From the NCBI RefSeq assembly GCF_001026695.1, contig NZ_LDNB01000007.1, forward strand, positions 499,556 through 563,555: DNA of 64,000 nucleotides, given 5' to 3'. The stretch comes from Neobacillus vireti. Its GTDB lineage: Bacteria > Bacillota > Bacilli > Bacillales > Cytobacillaceae. The notes below the pieces were generated by a model. That model made no database searches, was not told the origin of the DNA, and saw only the letters and a program-made list of their open reading frames with translations. Below are positions 27,991-37,324 of the stretch, one piece after another (the first letter of the stretch is position 1; every line of letters begins with the position of its first letter). The translations under genes were made by a program, and so were the position numbers.

Positions 27991-29271
27991 ATGTACGGAC
28001 AATTTAAAACAATTGATGAAGCAAACCGAGCGGTAATCGATAAAGTTGTATCAAGCTCACCATTTTTAGTGGATGTCGTTCCAGCTAAATCTGTGATTAA
28101 AGAATTAAATGGAAAAGTATTACTTCATGCGGGACCACCTATCAAATGGGAAAACATGACTAGCCCGATGCAAGGATCTTGTGTAGGTGCGACCCTTTTT
28201 GAAGGTTGGGCAACGAACTCTGACGAAGCATTTGCAATGCTTAAAAATGGCGAAATAGAATTCATTCCATGTCACCATGTTGATGCTGTCGGCCCAATGG
28301 GTGGTATCACTTCTGGAAGCATGCCTGTTCTTGTCGTTGAAAATCGTGATGGTGGAAATCGCGCATATTGCACAATGAATGAAGGAATTGGTGCAGTTCT
28401 TCGTTTCGGTGCCTATTCTCAGGAAGTAATCAACCGCCTTGGATGGTTTAGAGATGTACTAGGCCCTGTCATTGCTAAAGCACTTAAAGTAAAAGGCGAC
28501 GGCTTAAACGTGAACGTTGCGATGGCAAAAGCAATTACAATGGGAGATGAGTTCCACCAACGTAATATTGCTGGATCACTTATTTTCCTAAAAGATATTG
28601 CTCCATACATTATCCAAACAGATGCAACTGATAAAGATAAGCAAGATGTTATTAAATTCTTAGCTGATACAGACCAATTCTTCTTAAACATTGCGATGGC
28701 AACGACGAAAGCAGTAATGGACACAGCTAGAACGGTTCAACATGGTACAGTTGTAACAGCAATGTGCCGTAACGGTTACGAATTCGGAATCCGTATTGCT
28801 GGTATGGGTGATCAATGGTTTACTGCACCAGTTAATACACCACAAGGTCTATTCTTTACTGGATATGATCAAGACATGGCTTGCCCTGACATGGGTGACA
28901 GTGCAATCACTGAAACATTTGGTGTAGGTGGTTTTGCAATGATCGCTGCTCCTGGTGTTACACGTTTCGTAGGTGCTGGCGGTATGGACGATGCAGTTAA
29001 AACAAGTAATGAAATGATGGAAATTTGTATCGATCATAACTCTAACTTCTCGATTCCAACTTGGGATTTCAAAGGTTCTTGCCTAGGAATCGATGCAAGA
29101 AAAGTTGTTGAAACTGGAATTGAGCCTGTAATCAACACTGGTATTGCTCATAAAGAAGCAGGAGTTGGCCAAATCGGTGCAGGTACTGTTCGTGCTCCAT
29201 TAGCTTGCTTCGAAAAAGCGATTGATGCTTATGCAGTTAAACTTGGTTTAATTGAACCTGCTGCAGAATAA
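27991..29271 (+). CDS. allG: AllG (YlbE, DUF1116): oxamate carbamoyltransferase subunit
   Basis: A 426-residue DUF1116 protein starting MYGQFKTIDEANRAVIDKV. Conserved Gly-rich stretches include GPPIKWENMTSPMQG (about residue 53), GPMGGITSGSMPVLVVENRDGG (about 100-121) and MGDSAITETFGVGGFAM (near 305). It has no membrane segments. Family knowledge places it as one of three required subunits of oxamic transcarbamylase together with AllF and AllH. AGGAGG lies 7-8 nt before ATG 27991. The frame upstream to 27967 adds no homology. The stop codon is immediately followed by the ATG of allH, implying translational coupling. Confidence 0.9.
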   Translation: MYGQFKTIDEANRAVIDKVVSSSPFLVDVVPAKSVIKELNGKVLLHAGPPIKWENMTSPMQGSCVGATLFEGWATNSDEAFAMLKNGEIEFIPCHHVDAVGPMGGITSGSMPVLVVENRDGGNRAYCTMNEGIGAVLRFGAYSQEVINRLGWFRDVLGPVIAKALKVKGDGLNVNVAMAKAITMGDEFHQRNIAGSLIFLKDIAPYIIQTDATDKDKQDVIKFLADTDQFFLNIAMATTKAVMDTARTVQHGTVVTAMCRNGYEFGIRIAGMGDQWFTAPVNTPQGLFFTGYDQDMACPDMGDSAITETFGVGGFAMIAAPGVTRFVGAGGMDDAVKTSNEMMEICIDHNSNFSIPTWDFKGSCLGIDARKVVETGIEPVINTGIAHKEAGVGQIGAGTVRAPLACFEKAIDAYAVKLGLIEPAAE

Positions 29272-30171
29272 ATGATTAAAAGTACTCTTTTTGGAGAGGG
29301 ATATAGTGATCTAATTCCTCTCCTTCTTAGTAAAAAGGGCAATGGTCATGTTCATAGTATTTTTAAAAATGGCTTTAATATTAAAATGGATGACTCTCTC
29401 GTTTTTATTGGCAATAAAAAAAACGGGCTGCTTCCATTTGGGATTCATCTTCTAGAAGTAGACACTTTAAGGGCCGTTTCAGTCGTGAATAACGGAGAAG
29501 CCGTTTTCTGGAATACAAGAACGAATTCTTTGGAATTTTCAAGCCTTTCAATCAGCCTGGAAAAGGGTCACAGATTTAAAAATGAATTAACCTCTTTAAA
29601 AAGCAACCAGGTCTTCGAAATTGGCTTTGAAAATCTTTGCGCGCAATTAAGCACAATGGAAGAATTAACTGGGTTGGATATCGATATAAATCAATTTTTA
29701 AAAAGGTTTAATGGTATCGGCGAAAAGAAGTGGTTCGGACCTGAATCATATTTGGTCATGTTGATCGAAGTGGTGATGTCGAGTGACCGTTATTTAATTG
29801 AGAAGACCCTTAGGTATTTCCTTGGCAGGGGAAAAGGCCTGACTCCATCAGGTGACGACATGATCGTCGGTTTATTAGCTTTTGATGCCACTTCCAATTT
29901 TATTTCTGCACTATTTTACCAACAGCTTTCAGAGCTGCTGGAGAGTGAGCCAATCACAACGGATGTGAGCAGGGAATATTTACGGTATGCGATTCGGCAT
30001 GAATTTGGCTCAACCGTTACCGAGTTGGTGAACTCACTTGCCAGCGGTGATGATTCTACCTTCAATAAGGCCTTTCAGAACTTGCTTGAAGTCGGCCACA
30101 GTTCGGGATTGGATACACTATTCGGTATTCTTATCGGGATGCTGGCCTTTAAAAACCCAAATGAACAATAA
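29272..30171 (+). CDS. allH: AllH (YlbF, DUF2877): oxamate carbamoyltransferase subunit
   Basis: A 299-residue DUF2877 protein, shown by the C-terminal half GRGKGLTPSGDDMIVGLLAFD (about residues 183-203) and VGHSSGLDTLFGILIGM near the end. It is the third component of the AllFGH carbamoyltransferase. The ATG directly abuts the allG stop (zero spacing) and has no good ribosome site of its own, so expression probably depends on re-initiation. The N-terminal third is less conserved. Confidence 0.88.
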   Translation: MIKSTLFGEGYSDLIPLLLSKKGNGHVHSIFKNGFNIKMDDSLVFIGNKKNGLLPFGIHLLEVDTLRAVSVVNNGEAVFWNTRTNSLEFSSLSISLEKGHRFKNELTSLKSNQVFEIGFENLCAQLSTMEELTGLDIDINQFLKRFNGIGEKKWFGPESYLVMLIEVVMSSDRYLIEKTLRYFLGRGKGLTPSGDDMIVGLLAFDATSNFISALFYQQLSELLESEPITTDVSREYLRYAIRHEFGSTVTELVNSLASGDDSTFNKAFQNLLEVGHSSGLDTLFGILIGMLAFKNPNEQ

Positions 30172-30201
30172 AATTATATTACAACATTGGAGAGATGTTA
30201 C

Positions 30202-31161
30202 ATGAGTAAAATTGTCCTAGCTATCGGCGGCAATGCAATTATTAAAGAAGGACAAAAGGGTTCGATTGAAGAACAGCAAGCAAATATTAATGAAAGCTGT
30301 GAACCTGTCCTCGGGTTAATCGAACAGGGCCACACTGTAGTTATCACTCACGGAAATGGTCCACAAGTTGGCAACACGTTAATTAAAACTAAAATGGCTG
30401 AAGCAGTCGTTCCAGCTTATCCTTTAGATGTGTGTGATGCGGAAACTCAAGGTAACTTGGGTTATTTAATTCAGCAGGCATTTAGAAATAAAATGGTTGA
30501 GCGTAATATTAGTAAGACAGTTGCAACCGTTGTTACGCAAGCAATTGTTTCTAAAGATGATCCAGCGTTTGAAGCTCCAACTAAACCAATTGGACCATTT
30601 TATTCTAAGGAAGAAATGGAAGAAATTCTTAAAACCGAAAAGCTAACTTTTATCGAAGATAGCGGCAGAGGGTACAGACGTGTAGTTGCTTCTCCAAAGC
30701 CAATCAAAATTGTTGAAAAAGAGGCAATTGAAGCATTGCTTGAGAAGGACATTACTGTTATTACAGCTGGAGGCGGCGGAATTCCAGTTATCGAGAATAA
30801 CGGTATGCTTGAAGGTACAGAAGCTGTCATCGATAAAGACTTTGCAAGCGCACTGCTTGCTGCTGAAATTAATGCAGATTATTTATTTATCTTAACAGGT
30901 GTGGAACAAGTTGCCATTCATTTTGGCACACCACAGCAACAAAACTTATTAGAAATGACAGCTGATGATGCACTCCGCTATATGGATGAAGGTCATTTTC
31001 CAAAAGGAAGTATGGGACCGAAAATTGAGGCAGCTGTTTTATTCCTGCAAAAAGGCGGAAAGAACGTTATCATTACATCGATTGATAAACTTCAGGATGC
31101 TCTTCAAGGAAAAACTGGTACACGCATCGTAATGAATCGCGAAGCAGCAGTTACAAACTAA
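30202..31161 (+). CDS. arcC: Carbamate kinase
   Basis: Transfers phosphate from carbamoyl phosphate to ADP, giving ATP, CO2 and ammonia; here it is the energy-yielding end of allantoin breakdown. The 319-residue amino-acid-kinase fold has an N-terminal KIVLAIGGNAI phosphate loop, HGNGPQVG (about residue 53) and ITAGGGGIPVIE (about 192-203), with DKDFASALLAAE after it. GGAGAG precedes ATG 30202. The role corresponds to AllK of E. coli. No arcA or arcB is nearby, so it serves the AllFGH product rather than arginine deimination. Confidence 0.94.
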   Translation: MSKIVLAIGGNAIIKEGQKGSIEEQQANINESCEPVLGLIEQGHTVVITHGNGPQVGNTLIKTKMAEAVVPAYPLDVCDAETQGNLGYLIQQAFRNKMVERNISKTVATVVTQAIVSKDDPAFEAPTKPIGPFYSKEEMEEILKTEKLTFIEDSGRGYRRVVASPKPIKIVEKEAIEALLEKDITVITAGGGGIPVIENNGMLEGTEAVIDKDFASALLAAEINADYLFILTGVEQVAIHFGTPQQQNLLEMTADDALRYMDEGHFPKGSMGPKIEAAVLFLQKGGKNVIITSIDKLQDALQGKTGTRIVMNREAAVTN

Positions 31162-31173
31162 ATCACCACTAAG

Positions 31174-31205
31174 CCCCTGTATGTAATAAGCATATAGGGG
31201 TTTTT
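31174..31205 (+). terminator. Terminator closing the allantoin block
   Basis: CCCCTGTATG and CATATAGGGG pair (one G-T) around a 7-nt loop, followed by TTTTT. It starts 13 nt after the arcC stop. Confidence 0.88.
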
Positions 31206-31245
31206 AATAATAAGTGAATTTTTTAGAATGGGGGGTAACCATTTA

Positions 31246-32394
31246 ATGAAGGAGTCAGAGGTGCAATTTTCCATGATGAATAAAGGAAAATTCAATTTTG
31301 AGGAAGATAAGGACCAGCATGCCCGGCTGAATGCTGTATTAAAAAGTATGTCTGAAGGAATCATCCTAGTTGATAACAATAAAAATATTGTTTACCAAAA
31401 TGAATTTGTTACTAGTCATCTTTTTTGTGGAATTGGGTCAGATAGCCTTAAGACAGAAGTAGATTTAATTGCTTTCATCCAAAAGGTAAGTGTTTCAAAA
31501 AATAATAATGTGGATGAGTTATTACAATCAGAGGATATAACTAAAAAACTGACAATTGAATATGAGAATCAGCTAAAATATATTATGTTGAACAAATTTA
31601 GTGTGTATTCTGAAACAGGCTTTATTGGTAATGGCTATTTGCTTCGTGACATTACGAAAGAGGAAGAGATTGACCAGCTAAAGAGCAATTTAATTACGAT
31701 TGCCAGCCATGAATTTAAGACACCGATTACGAACATCCGCGGCAGCGTGGAAACGCTAATGAGGCAGGATGCCGACTGGGAAGAAGACTTCAAACAGGAG
31801 CTTCTGCAGGGAATCCATGAAGATATTTTGCATCTGCAGGATTTAATTTCTGTCTGGTTCGATATCAAGAAAATCGAAATGGGAACCATGTCTTTAAATA
31901 AGGGTTATTTTCCAATTTCACAGTTGATTTCAAGTACCTTGGATCAGCTGCCACGCGAAATCGCAGCAAGTGATAAAGTGCGTTATGACGAAGATACTCA
32001 GTCGCACATTTCCTTGCTTTATGGAGATAAAAAACGCCTTCAACAAGTGCTGTTAAATTTGATTATGAACGGACTTGTGCACAATGACTCACCTAAGAAG
32101 CAGGTGTTATTAACTGTGGAGGCCGGACCCAAGGATGTATTTATTCATGTTAAGGATAACGGAATTGGTATTTCAAAGGAACTTAGCAAAAAAATATTTG
32201 ATCGTTTTTATAGGGTCGACAATTCGCCGCAGCGGAAAACGGGAGGAACTGGTCTCGGTCTGTCGATTTGCCTTGGATTAATGAAAGAACATAATGGTGA
32301 TATACTAGTCGAAAGTGAACCTGGAAAGGGAAGTATTTTTACGATGAAGCTCCCGATTAACGAGGGAGATCATGGAGGTAGTTATGAATCATAA
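31246..32394 (+). CDS. Cytoplasmic PAS-type sensor histidine kinase
   Basis: A roughly 382-residue kinase with no membrane segment or signal peptide. A PAS-like domain lies about residues 25-135 (SEGIILVDNNKNIVYQN). The HisKA phospho-acceptor is in ASHEFKTPITN (His about 156). The HATPase domain (about 260-375) has the G1/F/G2 boxes in DNGIGISK, FDRFYRVD and GGTGLGLSI. The signal must be internal or come through a partner; PAS often senses redox, oxygen or a small ligand. An in-frame GTG at 31261 with AAGGAG 6 nt before it is an alternative start. It overlaps the response regulator by 11 nt. Confidence 0.88.
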   Translation: MKESEVQFSMMNKGKFNFEEDKDQHARLNAVLKSMSEGIILVDNNKNIVYQNEFVTSHLFCGIGSDSLKTEVDLIAFIQKVSVSKNNNVDELLQSEDITKKLTIEYENQLKYIMLNKFSVYSETGFIGNGYLLRDITKEEEIDQLKSNLITIASHEFKTPITNIRGSVETLMRQDADWEEDFKQELLQGIHEDILHLQDLISVWFDIKKIEMGTMSLNKGYFPISQLISSTLDQLPREIAASDKVRYDEDTQSHISLLYGDKKRLQQVLLNLIMNGLVHNDSPKKQVLLTVEAGPKDVFIHVKDNGIGISKELSKKIFDRFYRVDNSPQRKTGGTGLGLSICLGLMKEHNGDILVESEPGKGSIFTMKLPINEGDHGGSYES

Positions 32395-33088
32395 AATTGC
32401 AATCGTAGATGACGAACCAAAAATTGTCCGATTCATAAAGGCAAATTTACTTTCTCTTGGATATAAAGTAGAAACGTTCTCAGATGGTGAACAGTTTCTT
32501 GATAACTTTGATTTGCATGAACTTGATTTAGTCCTGCTGGATATTATGATGCCCAACATGGATGGGTTCACCGTACTAGAAAGGCTGCGAAAATTTTCCA
32601 ACGTTCCGGTCATTATCTTGACTGCCCGCAGCAATTCAAACGATTTGGTGGAAGGCTTTGAACGTGGGGCCGATGATTATTTAACAAAGCCCTTTTCGCT
32701 TGAAGAGTTATTTGCCAGAGTGAAGGCCGTTTTACGAAGAACTTCGCATCTCGAACAGACCGTTCACGAGGACAAGAAGATTACCATTGGCAGGATTAAT
32801 ATAAATCTTGCACAAAAACGTGTCTATGTGGATGAGAAAGAAATGCGCTTTACCAATACGGAATATTTGATTTTAGAGCAGCTTACCATTCATGCCGACA
32901 AAATTGTCAGCCATGAACAAATTCTCGTGTCGGTTTGGGGAGCAGAATATCGAGATGAAGTGGAGTACTTGCGTGTAGCAATTGCGAGAATTCGGAAAAA
33001 GCTGAAGGAGGCTGGCTGCACCGATATTTCTAAAATTATTCGTACCTATCCAGGAATTGGATATTCACTTTTAACAACCGAAAAGTAA
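32384..33088 (+). CDS. OmpR/PhoB-family response regulator
   Basis: A 234-residue partner of the overlapping histidine kinase. The receiver domain has the acidic pair in IVDDEPK (residues 9-10), phospho-acceptor Asp53 in LLDIMMPNMDG, Thr in ILTARS and Lys in TKPFSLEEL. The C-terminal winged helix (about 135-230) ends IRTYPGIGYSL. ATG 32384 has GGAGG 5 nt upstream; ATG 32372 would put that site inside the gene. Targets are unknown. The adjacent allantoin block and the lytST-MFS unit are the nearest candidates. Confidence 0.92.
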   Translation: MNHKIAIVDDEPKIVRFIKANLLSLGYKVETFSDGEQFLDNFDLHELDLVLLDIMMPNMDGFTVLERLRKFSNVPVIILTARSNSNDLVEGFERGADDYLTKPFSLEELFARVKAVLRRTSHLEQTVHEDKKITIGRININLAQKRVYVDEKEMRFTNTEYLILEQLTIHADKIVSHEQILVSVWGAEYRDEVEYLRVAIARIRKKLKEAGCTDISKIIRTYPGIGYSLLTTEK

Positions 33089-33090
33089 AG

Positions 33091-33112
33091 AAGACGGCAA
33101 GTGCCGTCTTTT
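33091..33112 (+). terminator. Terminator after the response regulator
   Basis: AAGACGGCA and TGCCGTCTT pair with a very short loop, then TTT. It lies directly after the stop codon. Confidence 0.8.
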
Positions 33113-33191
33113 ATGAAAAAGGGCAGCTTAGCACTAAACACACCGTATTTATTAAGTTAGTTAGGATTTTGAAAAATAGGAGAAGTTTCGG

Positions 33192-34955
33192 ATGTTAGAT
33201 CTAATAAGCCAGCTGATTTGGCGGATGTGCATGATTGTTACGATAGCATTCTTAATTACCCGGCTAAATCTCTTTAGGCAAATGATTTACCAGCACTTAA
33301 GCTGGAAAGGCAAAATTGTGATGATTTTTGTATTTGGTTTATTTGGAATCATAGGGAATTATACAGGTATAGCAATCCATCCTGATGTTTCAAAAATACC
33401 ATCTGGAGATGTGGCACATAATCTGGAATCCTTTAAGGCAATTGCGGATACTCGTAATATCGGAGTAATTATTGGCGGGCTTTTTGGCGGCCCCGCAGTC
33501 GGATTGGGAGCGGGAATTATCGCAGGCGGACATCGATATCTATTAGGCGGATTTATTAATACAGCCACTTTGATTCTGACGATACTAGGTGGATTAACGG
33601 CAGGTTGGATCAATCGGAAAATTACCATTAAAGAACGAATGCAGCCGCCGCTTATTTTATTGATAAGTGTATTAATCTTGTTCCTGCAAATTATTTTAAT
33701 CCCTGTTTTTACGAAATCCCATAACGTGGCTTTATTATTAATTCAATTCACTGGATTACCGATTATCATTGTAAATGGAATTGGAATTTGGATCTGTGCA
33801 TTAATCTTTAATAGTGTGGTGCGCGAAGAAGAAAAAGTAAAGGCCATTCAAACCCAAAAGGCATTATTTATCGCAAATAAAACATTGCCATTTTTTCGCC
33901 GGGGGTTCAATGTGGACTCATGCGAAAAGGTAGCACAAATACTATGTACATATACAAAGGCTGATTCTGTAGCCATTACCGATTTAACTGATGTTTTAAC
34001 CCATGTTGGTGAAGGAAAAGAATATGGGCACTTACTGAGGTACGCTGATCAAGACGCAGTAAAAGAGGTACTCCAAAAAGGGGAAATACATACCTTAAAA
34101 TCGATTAGCTTGAAAAACAGTAATTGTCCATTGAAAGCGGTCATCATTGTGCCATTGGTGGTGGGCGAAAAACCTATTGGTACATTCAAATTATATTTTA
34201 AAAATCCGTTTAAAATAAATGAAGCAGAGTTAGAATTAGCGGAAGGTTTGCTCATGTTGTTTTCAACCCAGTTGGAAATAGGTGATGCTGAACGGCATAA
34301 AGAATTGCTGCAAAATGCAAAAATTAAAGCATTACAAGCCCAAATTCATCCTCATTTTCTTTTTAATTCGATTAATGTGATTTCCGCACTGTGCAAAAGA
34401 GATCCTTTGTTTGCGAGATCCCTGCTACTTCAGTTAAGTACTTTTCTTCGCAATAATACGAGTGCGGCAAGTCAGACGTTAATCCCGATTGAGAAGGAAA
34501 TGGAGACTCTAAATGCTTATTTTATTTTAGTACAAGCACGTTTTCCGGAGCGTTTTACCATTAAAACAACAGTAAATCCAAGCGTTAATATGGCATTAAT
34601 CCCTCCGTTCACCATTCAACCTCTTGTTGAAAATGCAATTATTCATGGATTTTCACAACGACGTAAACAGGAAACCGTTGAAATTACGATAGACAATGAG
34701 GAAGAAAGTTTCCTTAAACTTTTAATTAAAGATAATGGTCGAGGAATTCCTAGCAAAAGGCTAAAGTTTATTGGCAGCGAACCCATACCTTCAAATATTG
34801 GGGCAGGGATAGCGATACAAAATATTAGGGAGAGGTTATCATTAGTGTTTGGTTCAGAAGCTTTTTTTTCTATAGACAGCCAGGTTAACAGTGGAACAAA
34901 CATTACAATCATTGTTCCCCTCCAATATGAAAGGAAGGAAGAGTCTAGTGATTAG
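33192..34955 (+). CDS. LytS-type membrane sensor histidine kinase
   Basis: A 587-residue sensor. The N-terminal 5TM-LYT receptor domain (about residues 1-215) has six or so hydrophobic segments, including the Gly-rich GVIIGGLFGGPAVGLGAGIIAGGHRYLLGG region (about 92-125). A GAF domain follows at about 225-350. The His_kinase motif QIHPHFLFNSINVI holds the phospho-His (about 385), and the HATPase is at about 470-580 (VENAIIHG, DNGRGI, GIAIQNI). LytS-type kinases in Bacillus sense metabolites such as pyruvate or membrane state. lytT overlaps its 3' end by 8 nt. Confidence 0.92.
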   Translation: MLDLISQLIWRMCMIVTIAFLITRLNLFRQMIYQHLSWKGKIVMIFVFGLFGIIGNYTGIAIHPDVSKIPSGDVAHNLESFKAIADTRNIGVIIGGLFGGPAVGLGAGIIAGGHRYLLGGFINTATLILTILGGLTAGWINRKITIKERMQPPLILLISVLILFLQIILIPVFTKSHNVALLLIQFTGLPIIIVNGIGIWICALIFNSVVREEEKVKAIQTQKALFIANKTLPFFRRGFNVDSCEKVAQILCTYTKADSVAITDLTDVLTHVGEGKEYGHLLRYADQDAVKEVLQKGEIHTLKSISLKNSNCPLKAVIIVPLVVGEKPIGTFKLYFKNPFKINEAELELAEGLLMLFSTQLEIGDAERHKELLQNAKIKALQAQIHPHFLFNSINVISALCKRDPLFARSLLLQLSTFLRNNTSAASQTLIPIEKEMETLNAYFILVQARFPERFTIKTTVNPSVNMALIPPFTIQPLVENAIIHGFSQRRKQETVEITIDNEEESFLKLLIKDNGRGIPSKRLKFIGSEPIPSNIGAGIAIQNIRERLSLVFGSEAFFSIDSQVNSGTNITIIVPLQYERKEESSD

Positions 34956-35694
34956 AGCTTTCTTGGTTGAGGATGAGTTGTTTGCCCGAGAAGACCTTAA
35001 GGACATACTTTTACAAAGTAATAAAATTGAGATTGTTGGAGAAGCAGATGAAATAGATCAAGCCATTTTGGGGATTCATCAATTGGAGCCCGAAGTAATT
35101 TTTTTAGACATTCATTTGGCAAATGGAAATGGGATTGAAATAGCACATCAACTCCGTTCATTAAAGAATCCGCCATTCATTGTTTTTGCAACTGCGTTCG
35201 AAGAATATGCAATCAAAGCTTTCGAGCTTGATGCCGTCGATTATATATTAAAGCCGTTTGACGAAAAAAGAATTGAACAAACAATCGAAAGAATAGTGGA
35301 GTGGCATCAATTAAAAAAAGAAGACGGCCAATCAAAGCCAGTAAAAGAAGTGAAATCCAGCCTTAAAATAAATAAGCTGGCCGTCGTTAAAGATGAGCGG
35401 ATTATCTTGGTGGATTTCGAAAACATTCTATATATTGGAACAGAAAATCGCCAAGTATTTGTAAAAACAGTAAATGATAAATACGCCATAGATACAAATC
35501 TATATGAAATAGAACAAAAATTAGAAAATCATTCTTTTCTGAGAGTACATCGTGGCTATATTATCAACCTTAAATTTGTGACTGAAATTGAACAATGGTT
35601 TAATGGCACCTATAATTTAATTTTTTGTGATCAATCGAAAGTTCCAGTTAGTCGCTCCTATGCAAAAATGGTTCGCCAATACTTAGGTTTTTAA
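34948..35694 (+). CDS. LytT-type response regulator (LytTR DNA-binding)
   Basis: A 248-residue protein. The receiver domain has phospho-acceptor Asp54 in IFLDIHLANGNG and the VDYILKPF segment (about 93-100). The C-terminal LytTR domain (about 145-245) has FLRVHRGYIINL and VPVSRSYAKMVRQYLGF. The GTG start 34948 lies inside the end of lytS (8-nt overlap) with AAGGAAGGAAGAG upstream. The frame extension further 5' is not homologous. LytTR regulators bind pairs of direct repeats about 21-22 bp apart, and such a pair (35743-35779) lies between this gene and the MFS carrier, the likely target. Confidence 0.92.
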   Translation: MIRAFLVEDELFAREDLKDILLQSNKIEIVGEADEIDQAILGIHQLEPEVIFLDIHLANGNGIEIAHQLRSLKNPPFIVFATAFEEYAIKAFELDAVDYILKPFDEKRIEQTIERIVEWHQLKKEDGQSKPVKEVKSSLKINKLAVVKDERIILVDFENILYIGTENRQVFVKTVNDKYAIDTNLYEIEQKLENHSFLRVHRGYIINLKFVTEIEQWFNGTYNLIFCDQSKVPVSRSYAKMVRQYLGF

Positions 35695-35742
35695 CCAAAT
35701 TCGAGGCTGTTTTTATTTTATCTTTATATTCAGATGGAAATG

Positions 35743-35779
35743 TTAATGTTTTTTTAACCCCTTTTAACGTTTTTTTAAC
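35743..35779 (+). promoter_or_regulatory. 21-bp-phased direct repeat, candidate LytTR binding site
   Basis: TTAATGTTTTTTTAAC (35743-35758) and TTAACGTTTTTTTAAC (35764-35779) match at 15 of 16 positions and start exactly 21 bp apart. The 312-bp spacer up to the MFS gene otherwise holds only a weak 7-bp hairpin (AACCTCT/AGAGGTT, 35899-35924). Position and phasing fit tandem LytTR operators; binding by the adjacent LytT is inference. Confidence 0.55.
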
Positions 35780-36006
35780 TTTACTCGCTGCACTTCGTAT
35801 GTATTTGAAGGCGTTTTATATCTAATTATGTTCATTTCGTGACTAATATAACAAAATGTCCAACCATTTATATATCATGAATTTAGGGAATAGTTAAAAA
35901 CCTCTTCCGAAAAGATGAGAGGTTAGAATTAATAGTTATTCCTGAGAAAATGAAATCGCTTTATTCTTAGACTCAAATCTACGAAGTTATTTAAGGGGGA
36001 ATTTTG

Positions 36007-37305
36007 GTGAGTGACTTATCTCAAGTACAGCCAAAGAAAAAGTGGAAAGTTCGTTATTCAATTTTATTAGTCCTATGGTTATGTTGGTTATTTTCATTTC
36101 TGGATCGGATGGTTATTACGATTGCCCTGCCATTTATCGGGGAAGACCTTAACCTAAATAAGACAGCTCAAGGATTACTATTAAGTATGTTCTTTGCTGG
36201 CTACGCATTGTTCCAGATTCCAGGCGGAATGCTGTCAGATAAATTTGGTTTCCGTCGGGTAGTAAGTGTTGCTATCGTTTGGTGGTCTATTTTTACATCT
36301 TTAACAGGATTAATTTTCTCATATCCTTTGTTCTTATTGGTTCGTTTTGTCTTCGGTTTAGGTGAAGCTTGTTTACCGGGTGGATCATACAAAGCAATTG
36401 CTACCTACTTCCCAAGTAAGCAGCGTGGAACAGCCACGGGGATTCAATCAACCGTAAATACGCTTGGACCGGCAATAGCAGCGGTTGTGGCAGCAGCAAT
36501 CATCGGGTTATATGGATGGCGTGTTGTCTTTATCGTAATGGGACTTCCAGGACTAGCAGTCGGTATTTATATATGGTTCAAGTTTAAAGATAATCCAAAA
36601 GATCATCCCAAAATAACCAAAGAGGAGCTTGCAGAATTAGACGAAGATGTAGTGGTGGAGAAGGCTTCTGGGAAAAAGAAATCTGATGTATCTTTCAAAG
36701 AACTATTAAAAAAGCCAATTTTATGGCAAATGGCACTTATTTGGTTCTTCTTTGATATTACGTTTTGGGGCTTTACCTCATGGCTTCCATCTTATCTGAT
36801 CAACGAAAAAGGTCTCTCTTTAATGAAAACTGGTATCTATAGTGCATTACCATATTTAGTAGGAACAGTAGCAATCGTTCTAGGTGGGTATATATCCGAT
36901 AGAATGAAAGGAAATCGAAAATGGGTATTTATCCCGAACGCATTAGCTGGAGGTTTAGCATTATATTTAATGTTCCAAGCTTCATCCTTAACAATGGTTA
37001 TCATTTACCAATGTCTTGCTGCCTTCTTTATGTTCCTAGCCCAAGGGGGATTCTGGGCGCTGGTCGTTGACAGTCTGCCTGCAAAAATTATGGCATCCGG
37101 ATCAGCGACAGTTAACTGTTTAGGATCGATTGCAGGTTTCATTTCTCCATTCTTAATGGGTTACATGATTGATTCAACCGGTTCATTCAATTCATCATTC
37201 ATTATGATGATTGTAGCTCTGGTAATAGCAGCGGGTATCGCGTTTACTATTTCTGGGAAGTCAAAAGATGAACCAGCAAATTTAGCTTCAAAACTCGGCG
37301 CTTAA
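36007..37305 (+). CDS. MFS transporter, anion:cation symporter (ACS)-like
   Basis: A 432-residue carrier with 12 predicted membrane segments in two halves. The first-half signature is FLDRMVITIALPFIGEDLNL near TM1. GGMLSDKFGFRRV forms the loop 2-3 motif, and a charged central loop lies at about 195-235. The ACS family moves organic acids such as hexuronates, galactonate and tartrate, and the YNT/FLDR pattern fits, but the substrate is not assigned. GTG 36007 has AAGGGGGAA just upstream. It is placed directly after lytST with a phased direct repeat between, a common arrangement for sensor-controlled transporters. Confidence 0.85.
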   Translation: MSDLSQVQPKKKWKVRYSILLVLWLCWLFSFLDRMVITIALPFIGEDLNLNKTAQGLLLSMFFAGYALFQIPGGMLSDKFGFRRVVSVAIVWWSIFTSLTGLIFSYPLFLLVRFVFGLGEACLPGGSYKAIATYFPSKQRGTATGIQSTVNTLGPAIAAVVAAAIIGLYGWRVVFIVMGLPGLAVGIYIWFKFKDNPKDHPKITKEELAELDEDVVVEKASGKKKSDVSFKELLKKPILWQMALIWFFFDITFWGFTSWLPSYLINEKGLSLMKTGIYSALPYLVGTVAIVLGGYISDRMKGNRKWVFIPNALAGGLALYLMFQASSLTMVIIYQCLAAFFMFLAQGGFWALVVDSLPAKIMASGSATVNCLGSIAGFISPFLMGYMIDSTGSFNSSFIMMIVALVIAAGIAFTISGKSKDEPANLASKLGA

Positions 37306-37324
37306 TAAATAGAAAGCGAAAGAG

